Source: Silurus meridionalis (taxonomy: Eukaryota; Chordata; Actinopteri; Siluriformes; Siluridae). Taken from it: a stretch of DNA of 64,000 bases. The stretch lies in contig NC_060900.1 of assembly GCF_014805685.1 (NCBI RefSeq), positions 2,609,101 to 2,673,100 on the forward strand. Direction: 5' to 3'. Shown piece after piece: positions 1 through 12,855 of this stretch (positions within the stretch are counted from its first letter, which is position 1; each line of letters opens with the position of its first letter). A model generated the notes under the pieces. That model was given only the letters and a program-made list of their open reading frames with translations, was not told the origin of the DNA and ran no database searches. A program made the translations under genes and the position numbers.

Positions 1-149
1 GCATAATATTTTTTGTCTGTTTTTAGACTGTTTTGGTGAACCAACACTGCTAAAAACAAACAAAAACATAAAAAAAAAAAAACACACACACAATCAGGTT
101 TTATTATTCTTATGAGGACCTACCATTGATGTACTGTAACTGTACTGTC

Positions 150-225
150 ACATATACATTAAAACACAGTGAAATTCTTTTCTTCGTATATGTTAGGAAG
201 CTGGGACCACCCCTGAAGGATGCAT
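150..225 (-). repeat. SINE-like family B, truncated
   Basis: acacagtgaaattcttttct followed by ttaggaagctgggaccacc; the end with the central core is missing. Confidence 0.45.
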
Positions 226-460
226 ATGCTGGTTTTTTTTTGCAAACCTCTTGATTGCTGCTCTTGGTGTTTTACACAACATTGTGTTTATGTTTACAAG
301 TGCACTCATTTATAGTTCTCTTTCTGCACATTGGACTATATAACACATTATACAGTAGGTACACTGTTTGGCACTATTTTGTGTACACACTTCTCTCACA
401 CACATTCCTCTCATACCAAACACACATTCAACCTTCAAGGAAGAAGGAAATATAAAGAAA

Positions 461-680
461 GGTGTTTTATACTTTTTACATGTACATTACAGCACAGTGA
501 AATTCTTTCTTTACATATCCCAGAGATGTTAGTAGCTGGAGTCAGAGCTCAGGGTCAGCCACGATACAGTGCCCCTGGCGCACATAGGTTTAAGGGCCTT
601 GCTCAAGGGCCCCAAGAGTGGCAGCTTGGCGATACCAAGGCTTAAAACCTTACGATCAGTAACCCAGAGCCTTAACCACA
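461..680 (-). repeat. SINE-like dispersed repeat, family B
   Basis: Contains acagcacagtgaaattcttt, gtgcccctggcgcacatagg and gggccttgctcaagggcccc, ending cagagccttaaccaca. It shares a central core with family A but has a different body. Related copies are at 26.2 and 36.0 kb and a truncated one at 150-225. Confidence 0.65.
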
Positions 681-1142
681 TCAAACTGCAGGGGCAAAAT
701 AGATTGAAGTGGGAAAAAAAATCTAATTTATTTGATTATTTCACTTAAAATAAGTTTTTATAAATATGTATACTATAGTAATGTTTATTATTATTTTATT
801 ATTATTATGTTTTTTTTATTATAATATTATTGTCTTTTTATTATATTATTATTATTAAATGTTATTATTTTATTATTATTGCTATGAATAACTAATTATT
901 ATTTGTGAATATGAATTATTTGTATTATTAATAATGTATATGTATTATTATATTAATCTCTTTTAAATATTAATGATCCGAGTGTTAGATTATGTCATTA
1001 AAAAACACTTCAATTCTATTCAAGGATTTTCATTTTATATTGGCGGGGGCCAATAATTATGATGCTAACTCTAGGGTGTGACTTCACTCGTTTGTCTCCA
1101 TGTAATGTAGCTCATGTGATCTAGGAGTCAGGTGATTAAGCA

Positions 1143-1144
<2 letters not shown>

Positions 1145-1203
<59 letters not shown>

Positions 1204-1206
1204 GTG
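1145..1206 (+). repeat. TG microsatellite
   Basis: About 31 TG units, nearly perfect. Confidence 0.95.
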
Positions 1207-1604
1207 TCTGGTTTATTTCAGTCAGCCCAAAGTGTGTTGCCAGATCTTGCTTGTCTGGCTTGGTGGCTTCACACACCTCATTTTACTGCATATTCATTCA
1301 TACACGCATGCTGACATACACACACATATGACGCATCAAAGACAGACAGGCATTGGACAGTGAACGGCGACAGAACTGTAAAAATATACTCCATCACCTC
1401 GTAAATCTCACCTCATCAGACACACACACACACACACGCACGCACACCACACACATATGTACAGTACACACACAGATGTTAAAAAGACCACCATGGCTAA
1501 AAATACAGACTAGTGTGCAGAAATAACAATATTACAGTTGGAGCAGAGGCGCTTGGGTCATACACATAAATAACACTGACATATTATCAAGCCTGATTTC
1601 AAAG

Positions 1605-1606
<2 letters not shown>

Positions 1607-1674
<68 letters not shown>
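1607..1674 (+). repeat. CA microsatellite
   Basis: About 33 perfect CA units. Confidence 0.95.
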
Positions 1675-1677
<3 letters not shown>

Positions 1678-1821
1678 TGAGATGGAGGAATAAGCAATGA
1701 ATGAGTTAAAATGAGGAAAGAATGATAGAACAAATGGATACACAAAACAGCAAAAGAAACTTTACAGATGGAAAGAGGGAGAGGGAGAGAGCATATTCGA
1801 AGAAAGAAAAAAGGACAGAAC

Positions 1822-1855
<34 letters not shown>

Positions 1856-1933
1856 TGAATTAAATTAAATGGCACTTAAACACAGAGATGTTTTATACAC
1901 TCTCATAAAAAAGTGCCAATCTAACTCTTTTGT

Positions 1934-1998
1934 ATACACACGCACACACACACGCACACACACGCACACACACGCACACGCACACGCACACACACACA
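1934..1998 (+). repeat. Interrupted CA/CGCA microsatellite
   Basis: CA units with regular CGCA substitutions. Confidence 0.9.
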
Positions 1999-2682
1999 AT
2001 GTCCATTCATTACAGTTTCCTCATTCCTAAGGTGTACTGTTTACTCTTTACAGCCGTGGTAAGCAGAAAAGCATCTCAAAACACACAAAATCTTGAGGTG
2101 GAGGAGCTACAACAGCAGAACATCACTGAAAATCAGATTCCTGTCAGCCAAGAAAAGAAACCTGGGGCTTGAGCCAGTTAAAGATTGGATTGATGTTTGT
2201 TGTGAACATTAACCAAACACTTGACCTCTATGTAGATGTAGAAGAAACAACTTTAAAGATTTCCTTTGATAAATCAAATCTCGATCTTGCCTACAGCAGC
2301 TTGAGAATCTGTAAAGATCAAATCTCAGAAGGTGATAAATCTTGCATTCACACATCAGCATTTTATGCCTCTCAGCTCTGCTAAGCACCGACAAGCCTTC
2401 AGTCCGTCTTATCAGTCCGTATGATCTTTGGTGTTCTCTACATTCGGGCAGACGGCCAACACCTCGGCGAGTTTCTGAATCATTTTACATGCGGGTTCGA
2501 TACTCTACACGCTGTACAGTGAGTCACTACACCTTCATTTCTAGCTATCAGTCGTCTATCTTCTTCATAAAAAGCTCCTGAGGTCTAGACAGGCATAAAT
2601 AATAAGTCATTAAATGACTGGGTAACAATAATACAACACAAACCAAAAATAATGAAAATAGAATCAACAAATTCTACTCTAT

Positions 2683-3168
2683 ATACAAAAAAGTTCATGG
2701 ACACCTAAATATAAGTTCGGTATGAGCTTCTTTTTGAAAATCCCATTCCACATTTAGTCTGCATTTACCCTTATAATTCCCTCCATTCTTCTAGAATGAT
2801 GCTCCACTAGAATTCGGAGTGTGTTTCAGCTACAAGGCTGTTAGTAAAGTCAGGTACTGATGTATGTGAGATGAGGAGGCCTGGGGTGCAGTCAGCATTC
2901 ACATTCATTCATGATCAATATGGTTGGAGCTCTATGGCAGGAGATCTTCCACTCCAAACCATGTAAAGCAAATGTTCATGGAGCTGGATTTGGGCATTTT
3001 CATGCTGGAACAGGTTTGAGTCTCGTAGTTCCAGTGAAGGGAAAATTTCATGCTCCTGCGTCCAAAGACGTCCAATACAATTGTGTGCCTCTAATTATGT
3101 GGTGACAGTATGGAGAAGAACCAGATATGGCTGGAAATGTCAGGGGTCCCAATACTTTTGTCTCAACT
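2683..3168 (+). mobile_element. Tc1-derived dispersed repeat, copy 1
   Basis: This family has inverted ends (atggacaaa...gtggacacctga and its inverse ending cccaatacttttgt) and an antisense core decoding to a worn HDDAPVHKA-type Tc1 transposase segment. This copy is nearly full length (about 485 bp) and non-coding. Confidence 0.7.
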
Positions 3169-3879
3169 CTTCTCTCAATATTTAGAATGTTAAGACATAT
3201 TCTCTAGTTATATCTATAACACTGACCAGACAGTTTGGTGAAATCTGAGGTAAAAAACTTTTTCAGAATCAGAATCCAGACAATAGTAAAACGTCTCCAC
3301 CAATTTCACACTCACACACTCACAACCCCGTCTTTATTCTTTTACACGTTCCCACAGTCTATCGTCTTTTAAATATTAAATGAAACCCTTATCAGGTTTT
3401 TTTTTCCCCCTTCCCTTCATTAAAGCAGGTCGTTAAATTCACTTCAGAACGTTGCGGCTCAGCGGAGCCACCTCCTCACTATCACGTTTCACAAACAGCT
3501 CAGTCTGTGTTTGGGTTCTTACACATGATCCTAACCATAACTCCGGGTGTCTGAGGTTAACCAGGGGCCAAAATTATCCTTGTGTTTTTTCCCACCCATT
3601 TTCTGTTTATTTGTTTTCTCACGATTTTTTTTTTTCGTCCCGCTCAATTTAGCTCAATTTAGCAATCCCTGAGCAGCTAAAAGCCGAAAAAACAAGAGGC
3701 GAAGACTGTTTTTCTACAAATCTTTTAAGTCTCATAAAAAATGTGGTGTTTTTCGAAGCAGTGTGTAAAAATGTTCGTCAAAAAATTTGAACTCACCTAG
3801 CCCTTTTATTGTTTTTAAAACACATGCATGTTCCTTTTATTTCTATACAAAACTAGGTAAAAAACAAAAAGACAAAAAG

Positions 3880-4335
3880 AATTGGACAGTGAAAGACTAG
3901 AAGGTCTTTGGACAGATGAGCTAATTGTGGCATTTTTGGCTTTAACAAAATAACTTGCGTAAAACGGAGAACAGGATTGAAGATGTGATCAGACGGCTTC
4001 ACTCCACAGTCAAACATGGAGGTTGAAGCGTAATAGCTTGGGGTTGTTTTAGAGCAGGGAAGTTTCGAGACTTATTCCGGAAAGTGAAAGGAATCCTGAA
4101 CAACATGGTTGCAATTCGACACTTCACCACCATGCAATTCCATCTGGACTGTGGCTCATTGGAACAGACTTCACCGTACAAGATAATGAGCTGAAGCGTA
4201 CGTCTGAGTTCTGTAATTGTTATTTGGAGAGCAAACAGTCGTCTAGAGTGATATCTATCATGGAACGACCTGCCCAGTCACCCCACCGAAATCCTATTAG
4301 TCTGCTCTGGGATGAACTGGATCACAAAGAAATAT
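3880..4335 (+). mobile_element. Tc1-like transposase fragment, 3' half
   Basis: Reading + strand in broken frames gives the pattern TxDE (ggtctttggacagatgag near 3902), SVMVWGC-like (aatagcttggggttgttt near 4030) and a final PAQSPxxxPIxLLWDELD-like block at about 4268-4320. Several frameshifts are present. This is a different Tc1 subfamily from the 30.8-kb element. Confidence 0.7.
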
Positions 4336-4559
4336 ATATATATATAAGTATATATACACTTCACTGATTTATCATACACATAACTGTAACTCCAGCTTTA
4401 ACTTCAACTCTTTAAAATCTTCCACTGCTTAGGAAGGAATGATTTATTGATTATATTAAGCTGAATAAAGTGAGTAAAGACCTGCGTGAGTAATTGTGTT
4501 TAATAACAGTTTTCCCATAAGCATGTAATTTTAGCGATGGTGTGATCGTCACCATTTCG

Positions 4560-4562
<3 letters not shown>

Positions 4563-4612
<50 letters not shown>
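4563..4612 (+). repeat. CA microsatellite
   Basis: About 25 CA units. Confidence 0.95.
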
Positions 4613-4622
<10 letters not shown>

Positions 4623-4732
4623 TGTCACACTCCTGTCTGCACCTGTCTGTGAGTGAATGTCAGTGGTATCGTCACATTACAGTCTCTTTTACACTTTATA
4701 ACAGCTGCAATGTCGTTTTTTTAAATACTGCT

Positions 4733-4776
<44 letters not shown>
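4733..4776 (+). repeat. TAA microsatellite
   Basis: About 14 TAA units. Confidence 0.93.
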
Positions 4777-4777
<1 letters not shown>

Positions 4778-5067
4778 GTAAAGAAAACATTACCATAACC
4801 AGATGTTCCAGATGTTCTAAAAAAATTATGCACAGAGTTTGTTTGTAACTGCTGTTAAATGGAAACAGATGAGTTCAGATGTGTCAAAAGGTTTCCTATA
4901 AAGCAGAGGGTCTATGTATATGATACTGCATTCATGACAATGTTGAAAAATTATAAGTTCTAAAGATTCACAGTTTCCTGAAAAGGTCTCTGTTTGAAAA
5001 CATGGGGTTCTTCAAAAAGTGTTTTTAGGGATTACCTCATTGGTAATTTCGATGATCAATAAATACT

Positions 5068-5828
5068 CAACATGGACAAATGTTTGTAGACACCTGAGAA
5101 TAAGATGTGAACATACCATTCCACACTTGGTCCTCTTGGTTTCTGTTATAATAACCTCCACTCTTCTGGTGAAGGTGAGGTGAGGAGGCCTGGGGTGCAG
5201 TCAGCGTTCATGTTCATTCATGTTCAGTAGGGTTGAGGTCAGAGCTCTATAGCAGTCGATCTTCCACTCCAAACCGTTTAAAGCATATCTTGAAGGATGT
5301 GGCTTTCTGACATGTACGACATTTGGCAGAGATGGTAGCTTTTTAAATCCCAGCCACACCAATCTACATTTACATTTATGGCATTTGGCAGATGCCCTTA
5401 TCCAGAGCGACTTACAACTGAGCAAGGAATGGTTTAGAGACTTGCTCAAGGGCCCAACAGTGTCAGCTCGGTGGTGGTGGGATTTGAAACTGTGACCTTT
5501 CGAGCCATTGTCCAATGCCTTAACCACTGAGCTACCACCACCTAATCTACCCCTCGGGCCCCTAAACAAGGTCCTTAACCCCATAGTTGCTTAGTTAAAG
5601 AGTTCATTGTAAAAAATTTAAGTCGCTCTGGAAAAGGGGGTCCGCCAAAACGATGCACATGTAAGTGGAGCTTGCTTTCTTCACAGGGACATTATGATGC
5701 TGGAGCTACTGCATCCAAAGACATTCTATACACTTGTGTGCTTCCAATCTTGTGCTAACAGTTTGTAAAAGGAGCACATATGGCTGGAAAAGTCAGGTAT
5801 CCTAATACTCCTGTCCATATACAGTATC
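5068..5828 (+). mobile_element. Tc1-derived dispersed repeat, copy 2, split by SINEs
   Basis: Both ends are present (ggacaaatgtttgtagacacc at about 5075; cctaatactcctgtccata to 5821). The middle is interrupted at 5364-5663 by an inverted pair of SINE fragments, so the SINEs inserted later. Confidence 0.7.
5364..5663. repeat. Back-to-back inverted pair of tRNA-derived SINE fragments
   Basis: 5364-5543 is a SINE on the minus strand: tail tttatggcatttggcagatg on the left, ggatttgaaac and the tRNA head near ccttaaccactgagctacca on the right. 5547-5663 is a plus-strand tail fragment (gtcgctctgg, then gccaaaa...acatgtaa). Together they form an imperfect inverted repeat inserted in a Tc1-derived repeat. 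Confidence 0.7.
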
Positions 5829-5829
5829 T

Positions 5830-6060
5830 CACAAAAGTGAGTACACCCCACAAATTTCAGCAGTGGCAGGCGGTCAGGGCCAGTAAAGTCTTCTCTGCTG
5901 GCCTAAACACTATCAGAAGCACTGACCTACATTTACAACCTAAAATCTAATATTTGGTCCATGAAATTGTATTAATTTATTCCCAACAGTTTATTTTCTT
6001 CATTTCGTAGCGTTTCTCTTGGCTGCACTGCTTCCAGAAAGTGTATGTGGATGTTAGATT
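5830..6060. repeat. Degenerate DNA-transposon-like sequence
   Basis: tctcacaaaagtgagtacac resembles a Tc1-type terminus; it is followed by cagtggcaggcggtcagggc and gtcttctctgctggcc, resembling a hAT-type end. Both are short and without recognisable partners. Confidence 0.35.
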
Positions 6061-8600
6061 TTTTTGTACAATCAGATTTCAGCCTCTATGTGCTGCCATG
6101 AGCTAATCTACAACGTGTCAGGAACTATCTAAAAGTATCTAAGCAAGATATTGTGCAACAGAAGGTAAAGGAGAAAGGTAAAAAGTATCAAGAGCTGAAA
6201 GGAGGACCCATAAAGAGGTCAAGAGGTGAAACAGGGAGGTCTAAGCGATAAGAGCGAAAACGGAATGCTGGTAATACAAACCACTGAAAAAACAAAAAAA
6301 TACAAGAGGTATTGCTCAAATCTGTGTGTTTTATTCGTAACCGTTTCCACAGAAACGACCCAGTTCTGGGAAAACAGTGTGTTATTATTTGTGTTTTTGT
6401 GTGGGAGAAAGAGAGAGAGTAAGAAGGAAAGAAAGTCCTCTTCCCACCATTGACACTCTCATTCTGATTCCATACAGAGTCTTGACTCATACACACACTC
6501 ATACACACTACATAAAGTCAGAGTACACACAGCTCAGATCAGGTGACATTACCGTCTCATACTTTCACATTAACGTCACAACAACGCCGCTTGAAGACAC
6601 GTTTGTCAGACAGCTATAAATATAGCTAGAACTGAATATGGTGGTGCGGAGGGTAAGTGGGTCCGGATCGATCTGGAGCTCAGGTTACTGTCTGTTTGAG
6701 TTCCTTATGGTCTAACAGTGCTCTTGTGAGCTTCATCCAGGTTCTCTGGTTTCCTCCGAGTGTCAAAAATGCCTCAGGTTAATATACTGTATATATACAG
6801 AACAAAAGAAATGTAGCTTAACCAAAGATGACTAAGTATACTTTTGTATTTATGTAACATGACATTTAGTTGTCTGGTCAACATCCAATGGCCGAGAAGA
6901 TAATAAAAATCTGTGCTAAGGATAATCAAAGATGGAAGCCTTGATTACAGTGCCGCCATGTTACAGCATTCAGCTACACAGTTTCTAGATATCGACAGAA
7001 GCCATTAAGTAAAGTAAGAAGTGTTTTTTCATTGTAATATGGCATTGCGTTGCACAGGAAGTGCGAGGAAACTAAAATAGTGGACAAACAGATACTTTAG
7101 CTTGAACCTTAAACCCTGGAACTGTGCATCCATCCTGTCCGGATGTGAACGATGTCTTTTTCCAAAATATTTTCTAGCTAGCTAGTTCCTGGATGAATTG
7201 AACATATTAAAGTTGTAATGGTAGCATGCTAGTTATCATCACCCCTTTGATATTTTCAATTGATCATGGATGGATCTAGCTACTAGCTAGCTAGCAAATA
7301 TGTTGGGTAATATGGGCTATATATATTACTTTCTACGACCCCTCATGAGTAACAAAAAATGGCGAGGTTTTGAGGAGGGGAACTGTAGTGTAAACTTAAC
7401 AAAAATTGTGAATTACTTGTCATAAATGTTTTATTGACTACTTTAAATGAATAATACAATAATATATTCGTTTTTTCAAACATTATTATGTCATTTATTA
7501 GTACAAACTCTGTTTTGTAATGTTACTCCAAACATTCGAGCCGCTTTACTTTTAGTAAAAGGCTGTGAACTATCGAGGTCGCGAGTGTCAAGGTCATGAG
7601 TATCGAGGTTCCACTGTATATATTTTAAGTTATTCTTGACCAAAAATACCATTTAACAATCTACAAAAGATAAAAGAAAACAGCTCGTCCCTCGCCTGTT
7701 CGTCTCGCTGCTCTCTTAACCGCTGTGACATGCTGATGACAGTTTAATTCACATGATCTATCATGGCCCTGAAGTGCCAGGATCGCTGTTGAGCAGCGTC
7801 CATGCACTTCAAACCCACACGTACACACGTACACACACGTCCGGACGTCCACACACGTCCAGAGACACTCCAGCCCAGTGGCAGGTCATACCAGCTCTCT
7901 CCATCTCACCCAGTAGCAGCCGCAAAGCCGTGGATCAAAACCCAGTGTGAGTTATGGGTGCTGGGAAAACGTCTACACCCAACACACCTCATTTCATTTC
8001 CTGGCTCGGTCTGAGCTATTTTGGACACGGAGCCCTATTTACATTTTCAGAGTGACTAGATTCAGCTTTCTCATCGACTCCACCTTTGGACGGCAGTTAC
8101 GTACATTCTGAAAGTTTCTGCCAGAGAAAAGTTGGGTGCGAGAGAACATCGGTCGAGCCAAGCACCGAGACCACACAATGTTTAATGTTTGGAGCGAACC
8201 TGCCAGGCAAAAGGTTTCTTACCACACCCTTTATGAAGAAGTCGAGGTTGTTTTTATAAACGCTTTAAAATTTGATAATGTATGTAACTGTATAAATAAA
8301 TGGATTTGAGAAATGTTTGGGACTTGACTGTTTGACCCTTCAGCTGCACCTGACTGTAATAAAGCTTCAGCCAGAAACCTGCATAAATTCTAATTACAAG
8401 GTTATTTGTTGGAACATTTGCTTGACATTTTTTTCCACATTAATTCTTTCATTACTTTATAATAAAATGGTGACCTTTATTTAAGGCTCAAGGTCAAGAC
8501 GTGAATCAGACCTTAAACATAAACATGACGGGGACCATCTGTAAAAAGCTCAACTTTTCTCTCAAGATTGTCAACTAGATTTTAGAGTGTGGTCAAGAAA
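6060..8600. other. Intergenic, no gene seen
   Basis: Apart from a SINE fragment at 6.64 kb I see no protein-like frame and no recognisable RNA gene. 7,180-7,300 has several ctagctag palindromic motifs. Confidence 0.6.
6640..6775 (+). repeat. tRNA-derived SINE fragment, another family
   Basis: gtggtgcggagggtaagtg, then gagctcaggttactgtctgt and ttctctggtttcctccgagt. This matches a common fish SINE body (ggttactgtctgtg...ggtttcctcc) as I remember it. Confidence 0.5.
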
Positions 8601-8830
8601 AATTGCATTTCCATTTAGCTAGAGTACATGAGCATAAACGAGATCAGGTACCGATACTGTGGTGTCGAAGTGGCTCCAGTTCTAGTTTATATGAAATGTT
8701 TTTAGCAGGATTGAGATCTACACCATTCCAGCTCACTTTGTGCACCATTATCAGGATGAAACAGGTTGGAGTTTCACTAAGGGAGAAATTGTAAAATAAA
8801 CTGTAACCACACAGTGTACTAACATACTGT
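8600..8830 (+). mobile_element. Tc1-derived dispersed repeat, copy 3, highly decayed
   Basis: Recognised only by the core pattern (aggattgagatct, tttgtgcaccattatcaggatgaaacaggttggagtttca), which parallels the corresponding segment of better copies. No ends are recognisable. Confidence 0.45.
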
Positions 8831-10827
8831 TCTTCGGTTCTGGATTCTCCACTGTGGTTCCTGCAGTTCTTGCTAATAGACTTGATCCAGAGAACCCTAT
8901 GGAGGCTATGATGCACAATACATTTATTTTCTTGTGTAAATAAGCTTTATGCTAGAAGACATTTATGCATTTGAATGCTATTCTTTATAAAAAACAGGGT
9001 TTGTTGTTTTGGACCTGGAGGCCGTGTGACGCTAATTTAGAGCAGAAGTGCTTCCAGTGGAGTCGGGGCAGGCTTAGCAGTGTTACAGTAAGTGAATATG
9101 ACAGTGTGTATGTGGCCTGCATTCCTCTTCGTGAGCTGTCTCTGACCTGCTGCTGCTAAAAGGTCACACACATGGAGACTCTCAAGTTCACCAAGCTGGC
9201 TGCCGGCAGGTACGTGAAATTTCCTGTACGACAGCCGAACCGCTGCGTCAAATACAGTAGCAGGGTCCTGGAGATCAGTTCAGGTGATTTTACTGTACCA
9301 GATCTGCTTCCAGTCATGTTCAGAGCAAAAAGGTCAACACCATCGAGAGAGAGCGACGTCTTTGTTTCAGTAACGCCGAACTGCTTCTATTAAGTACAGC
9401 CCAAATCCATCTTCATGGTTCTTTAGTTGGACCCTCCACAGCAACTTAATGAATCTTTCCTCTGTTCATGTGGAACCATCCAGGTGGTCAGTTGAATGAC
9501 TATAATTCAGCCTCTGACTTTGAGAGGAGACTACCACTCCATCCTTCCCACACACAAACACACACACACACACTTTACAAACAACATTTACAATCATCAG
9601 TGTTCTTCACTTCACTGGTCATAATGTTATAATGTTATAATGTTTTGCCTGATCAGTGTAAAAGTGAAACAGATGCTAGAGCACGTCAGATAATTTATTA
9701 ATAATAATAATCATAATTTCTGATTGATTAGATCCTGATGTTTTAAATATATATATTTTATTTCATACACATAAAAACTGTACACTTTACAGTCTCAACT
9801 TATTAGGTGAAATTTATTTTGTTTTTGTGTGGGTTTTTTGGGGGTTTTTTTGTACAAGTAGCCTGGGAGATTTGTAGAGATTAAATATACTATATAGATA
9901 AAACTAGACTTCCACTAGGGGACTGAGTCTTTGTGAATCACTTTCTAGAAGGTCTACTTTACAGGTCATGGTTGATCATGGAGTTTCAAAAAACCACTCA
10001 ACATCCATTGAATTTAATCACTAAGACCTAATTTAGTAAAAAGAAGTTTCATCTAATGCACCTTTAATGTTCGATTTCAGATAAAAAAATTCCCTAATGT
10101 AGCTCTGTGGAGATGGCATGTCGGATAAATAACTGACTGAAAGAATAAACATGAATGAAAGTGTAAAAAAGAAAATTTGAGCATGATGGTTCATTATGAA
10201 CCAATACCAGGACGTGTGACTGATTCGATTTGGGACACAACCAAGTGGGAGGAAGCGTAAAAGTGTAAATGCTCTTTTGTATCAGATCTGGTCCCAGGCT
10301 GAGGTGTCATTGGGACAGAGATCAGATGAAGCAGGAATTATCCAGCGAGCCAAGTTACACTGGCTGAGTGTCAGCACTAACGGCTAGGAAAACACTTCCC
10401 CTCGATTTATCAACCGAAAACCTTCAGGCGTGTACTTGTTCCACATTCAATCCCAATAAAACAGGCGATACGTTCAGGGAGGTGCCTGGCGAACCGCTCC
10501 ACACACAGAGAAAAGAAAATCCTTCATTTCCAGGCGAATTTCTTTCATCTGCTGCGTATCGCCACAAAACAACAACCTCAAACTCGAGCTTAAAATTAGC
10601 ATCACAATAGCTGCTGGCTTCACGGGTTTTTCCAATCATAAACCAAATTGCCAAATAAAGAAAAGATGCGTAAACAAATTTTTTTCCCAGAGTGATCTGT
10701 AGAGACCCAATGCCACATGTTCAGGAATGATCTGATGGGGAATTTAAACAGAGGCTGTAGAAGAGATGCTAAATTTGAAGCTTGTACGCAATACACTGGT
10801 GTAAACATTTATCAGTTCTATCAGTTC

Positions 10828-10830
<3 letters not shown>
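8831..10830. other. Intergenic, no gene seen
   Basis: Short open frames near 8965 and 9172 resemble no family and lack splice context. Non-repetitive sequence at 8,980-9,400 could be conserved noncoding DNA. A Tc1 end remnant is at 9.62 kb. Confidence 0.55.
9615..9662 (+). mobile_element. Tc1-like 3' terminal remnant
   Basis: Short match to the 3' end of the Tc1 group seen at 60.6 kb: ggtcataatgttat, expanded by small tandem duplications of ataatgtt, then gcctgatcagtgta. Confidence 0.55.

Positions 10831-10885
<55 letters not shown>
10831..10885 (+). repeat. GA microsatellite
   Basis: About 27 GA units. Confidence 0.94.
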
Positions 10886-10889
<4 letters not shown>

Positions 10890-11641
10890 TGGTATACAGT
10901 ATGATTTTGGGACACCTGTTTACCTGTTTACGTGAGGAAAATCTGAGTTTTACTTTGTTCCAAACATAAAAAGGATTTAATTCAGTACACATATGAACGA
11001 AACCGAAAGCCCTGAAATGGTTCAGTTCAAATACGTATACGATTACACCCTTTATATATATGTTCTATACACACACAGGTCGTGTGTGTGTACATATACA
11101 AATTGAGTTACGATGGTAATCTGGACGTACCATCTGACTTTTTTTGACTACCTTTTGACTTGATTTGGACTCGAAATGTACAGAAGTTAAAGACTTCACA
11201 TATCTAACCTTAGCTCTAATTAATCAGTCGTGATTTGTAATTTGATAAACAATGATTCGGCTCCACCCCTGCTTTACTACTGTAATACACAGGGCAGGAG
11301 AAATACCCCACATCGATAGTTATACAAACATGTGTGTATACTGTAGATGTACACATGGCATGCAGAAGATACATCACTTGCTGATATGAAACGTGTAGAA
11401 TTTCTTTCTCTTCAGCTAGTTCTTTATCTCTTCTGTTCTCTAAGTGCTATTGTTTGGGCCCTTGAACTGAGCAGCTTGAGGTTTTGGAGGTTTTTTAGAG
11501 GGTTGGTTTATTGTACAGATCTCTGGGTAAAGATTTTGCTGATTGGTCAAATACGGACTAACGTTTCCAGACGGCAGATGATTGTGGAGGGGGTGGGGGG
11601 CATAATGTAGCCAGTCTGGGAGCACGAAACTTGTGGTGCCC

Positions 11642-11644
<3 letters not shown>

Positions 11645-11688
<44 letters not shown>
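11645..11688 (+). repeat. TG microsatellite
   Basis: About 21 TG units. Confidence 0.94.
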
Positions 11689-11837
11689 TGAAGACAGGAA
11701 GGGGGGTAAAGAAGGGAAAAGGGGCTGGGATAGAAGAATGCCACCGTGCTCGTTTCCTGTACAGATGGAGGAAGTGGAATTTATTCATGCAGCCTTTTCG
11801 AGATGGAGGGATCTGCTGAAGAACATGGGAAAGTGCA

Positions 11838-11844
11838 AAAAAGA

Positions 11845-11896
<52 letters not shown>

Positions 11897-11955
11897 AATC
11901 TATGGACAGACAGACAGACAGACAGACAGACAGAGAGACAGACAGACAGACAGAC

Positions 11956-12019
<64 letters not shown>
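11838..12019 (+). repeat. Compound GA / GACA / GATA microsatellite
   Basis: A GA run (to about 11892) is followed by a GACA array (about 11905-11957, one interruption) and then a GATA array (about 11957-12018). This is the Bkm-type combination of tetranucleotides. Confidence 0.92.
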
Positions 12020-12155
12020 TTTTTGTCTTTAGTGTATTTTTGTTTAAAAGACAAACAGAGAGACAAAAAGACCGACAGACAGATAGACACATTTTTTTCA
12101 AGTCTGGACATGCACATGTGCTTGTATTAAGCCAGCGTGTTTTCGGGTCTCTGTA

Positions 12156-12197
<42 letters not shown>

Positions 12198-12419
12198 TGT
12201 TGAATTCTTAAATCTGTGTGTTGTCGTACTGTAGCCTCAGCCCTCACTTAAACGGCCAACAGGCTCGGACCGACTCGCAGCTCTGGCAAAATCCTGCTCT
12301 CTGTTTTACAGTTTCCTGTGTGGGCTTTTATAGATGTCTATGAAAACTCTCCCACATGGCAGAAGAGTGCACACACACACACACACACACACACAAACAC
12401 GCACAGACTCGGACATGGT

Positions 12420-12855
12420 TCTACTTCATTAAGTGTAATTATTCCGCAATACATCGGTGTAAGCCGTACGTCTGATTGGGATCCAGAGACGTAGATGGAA
12501 GTAGCAGCGGCTAGTCATCGCGTTGATGCTAATACATACTAGCTCGGCTTATCAAACAGGACACAATTAATTTCTTCACCGGAGCATGCCTATTAAAATT
12601 TGGTCACATGTAATTCGCTCACGCTCACTAATGGGATCAGCTTTGTGTAAAAACGTATAACCCTTTCGATAAGTGCCGGGGAATTTATACACAATACGCT
12701 GTCACTTATTACATTTATTCAAAAAATCTATAACGTATATAAGAAAGTGATTCAAACCAAGTATGTACATTTTATCAAACAGGACATTTAACGAGGCCAA
12801 AAGAAATAGCGCCTTATAGAAAGAGTGGATTTTGTTGTTGTCAAAGCCTCGTGGT
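12420..12855. other. Intergenic, unique-looking sequence
   Basis: Balanced composition without repeats, with several TAAT cores (12,450-12,700). Possible conserved noncoding element; not testable here. Confidence 0.35.

Larger units (their letters stand above)
681..2680. other. Intergenic, AT-rich with microsatellites
   Basis: TTATTA-rich low-complexity DNA at 770-930, TG and CA tracts, a GA tract at 1821-1848. No coding signal. Confidence 0.7.

Noticed and set aside
8965..9393. Two adjacent short plus-strand frames (64 and 73 aa)
   Set aside because: Different frames, no family resemblance, no convincing splice pair between them.
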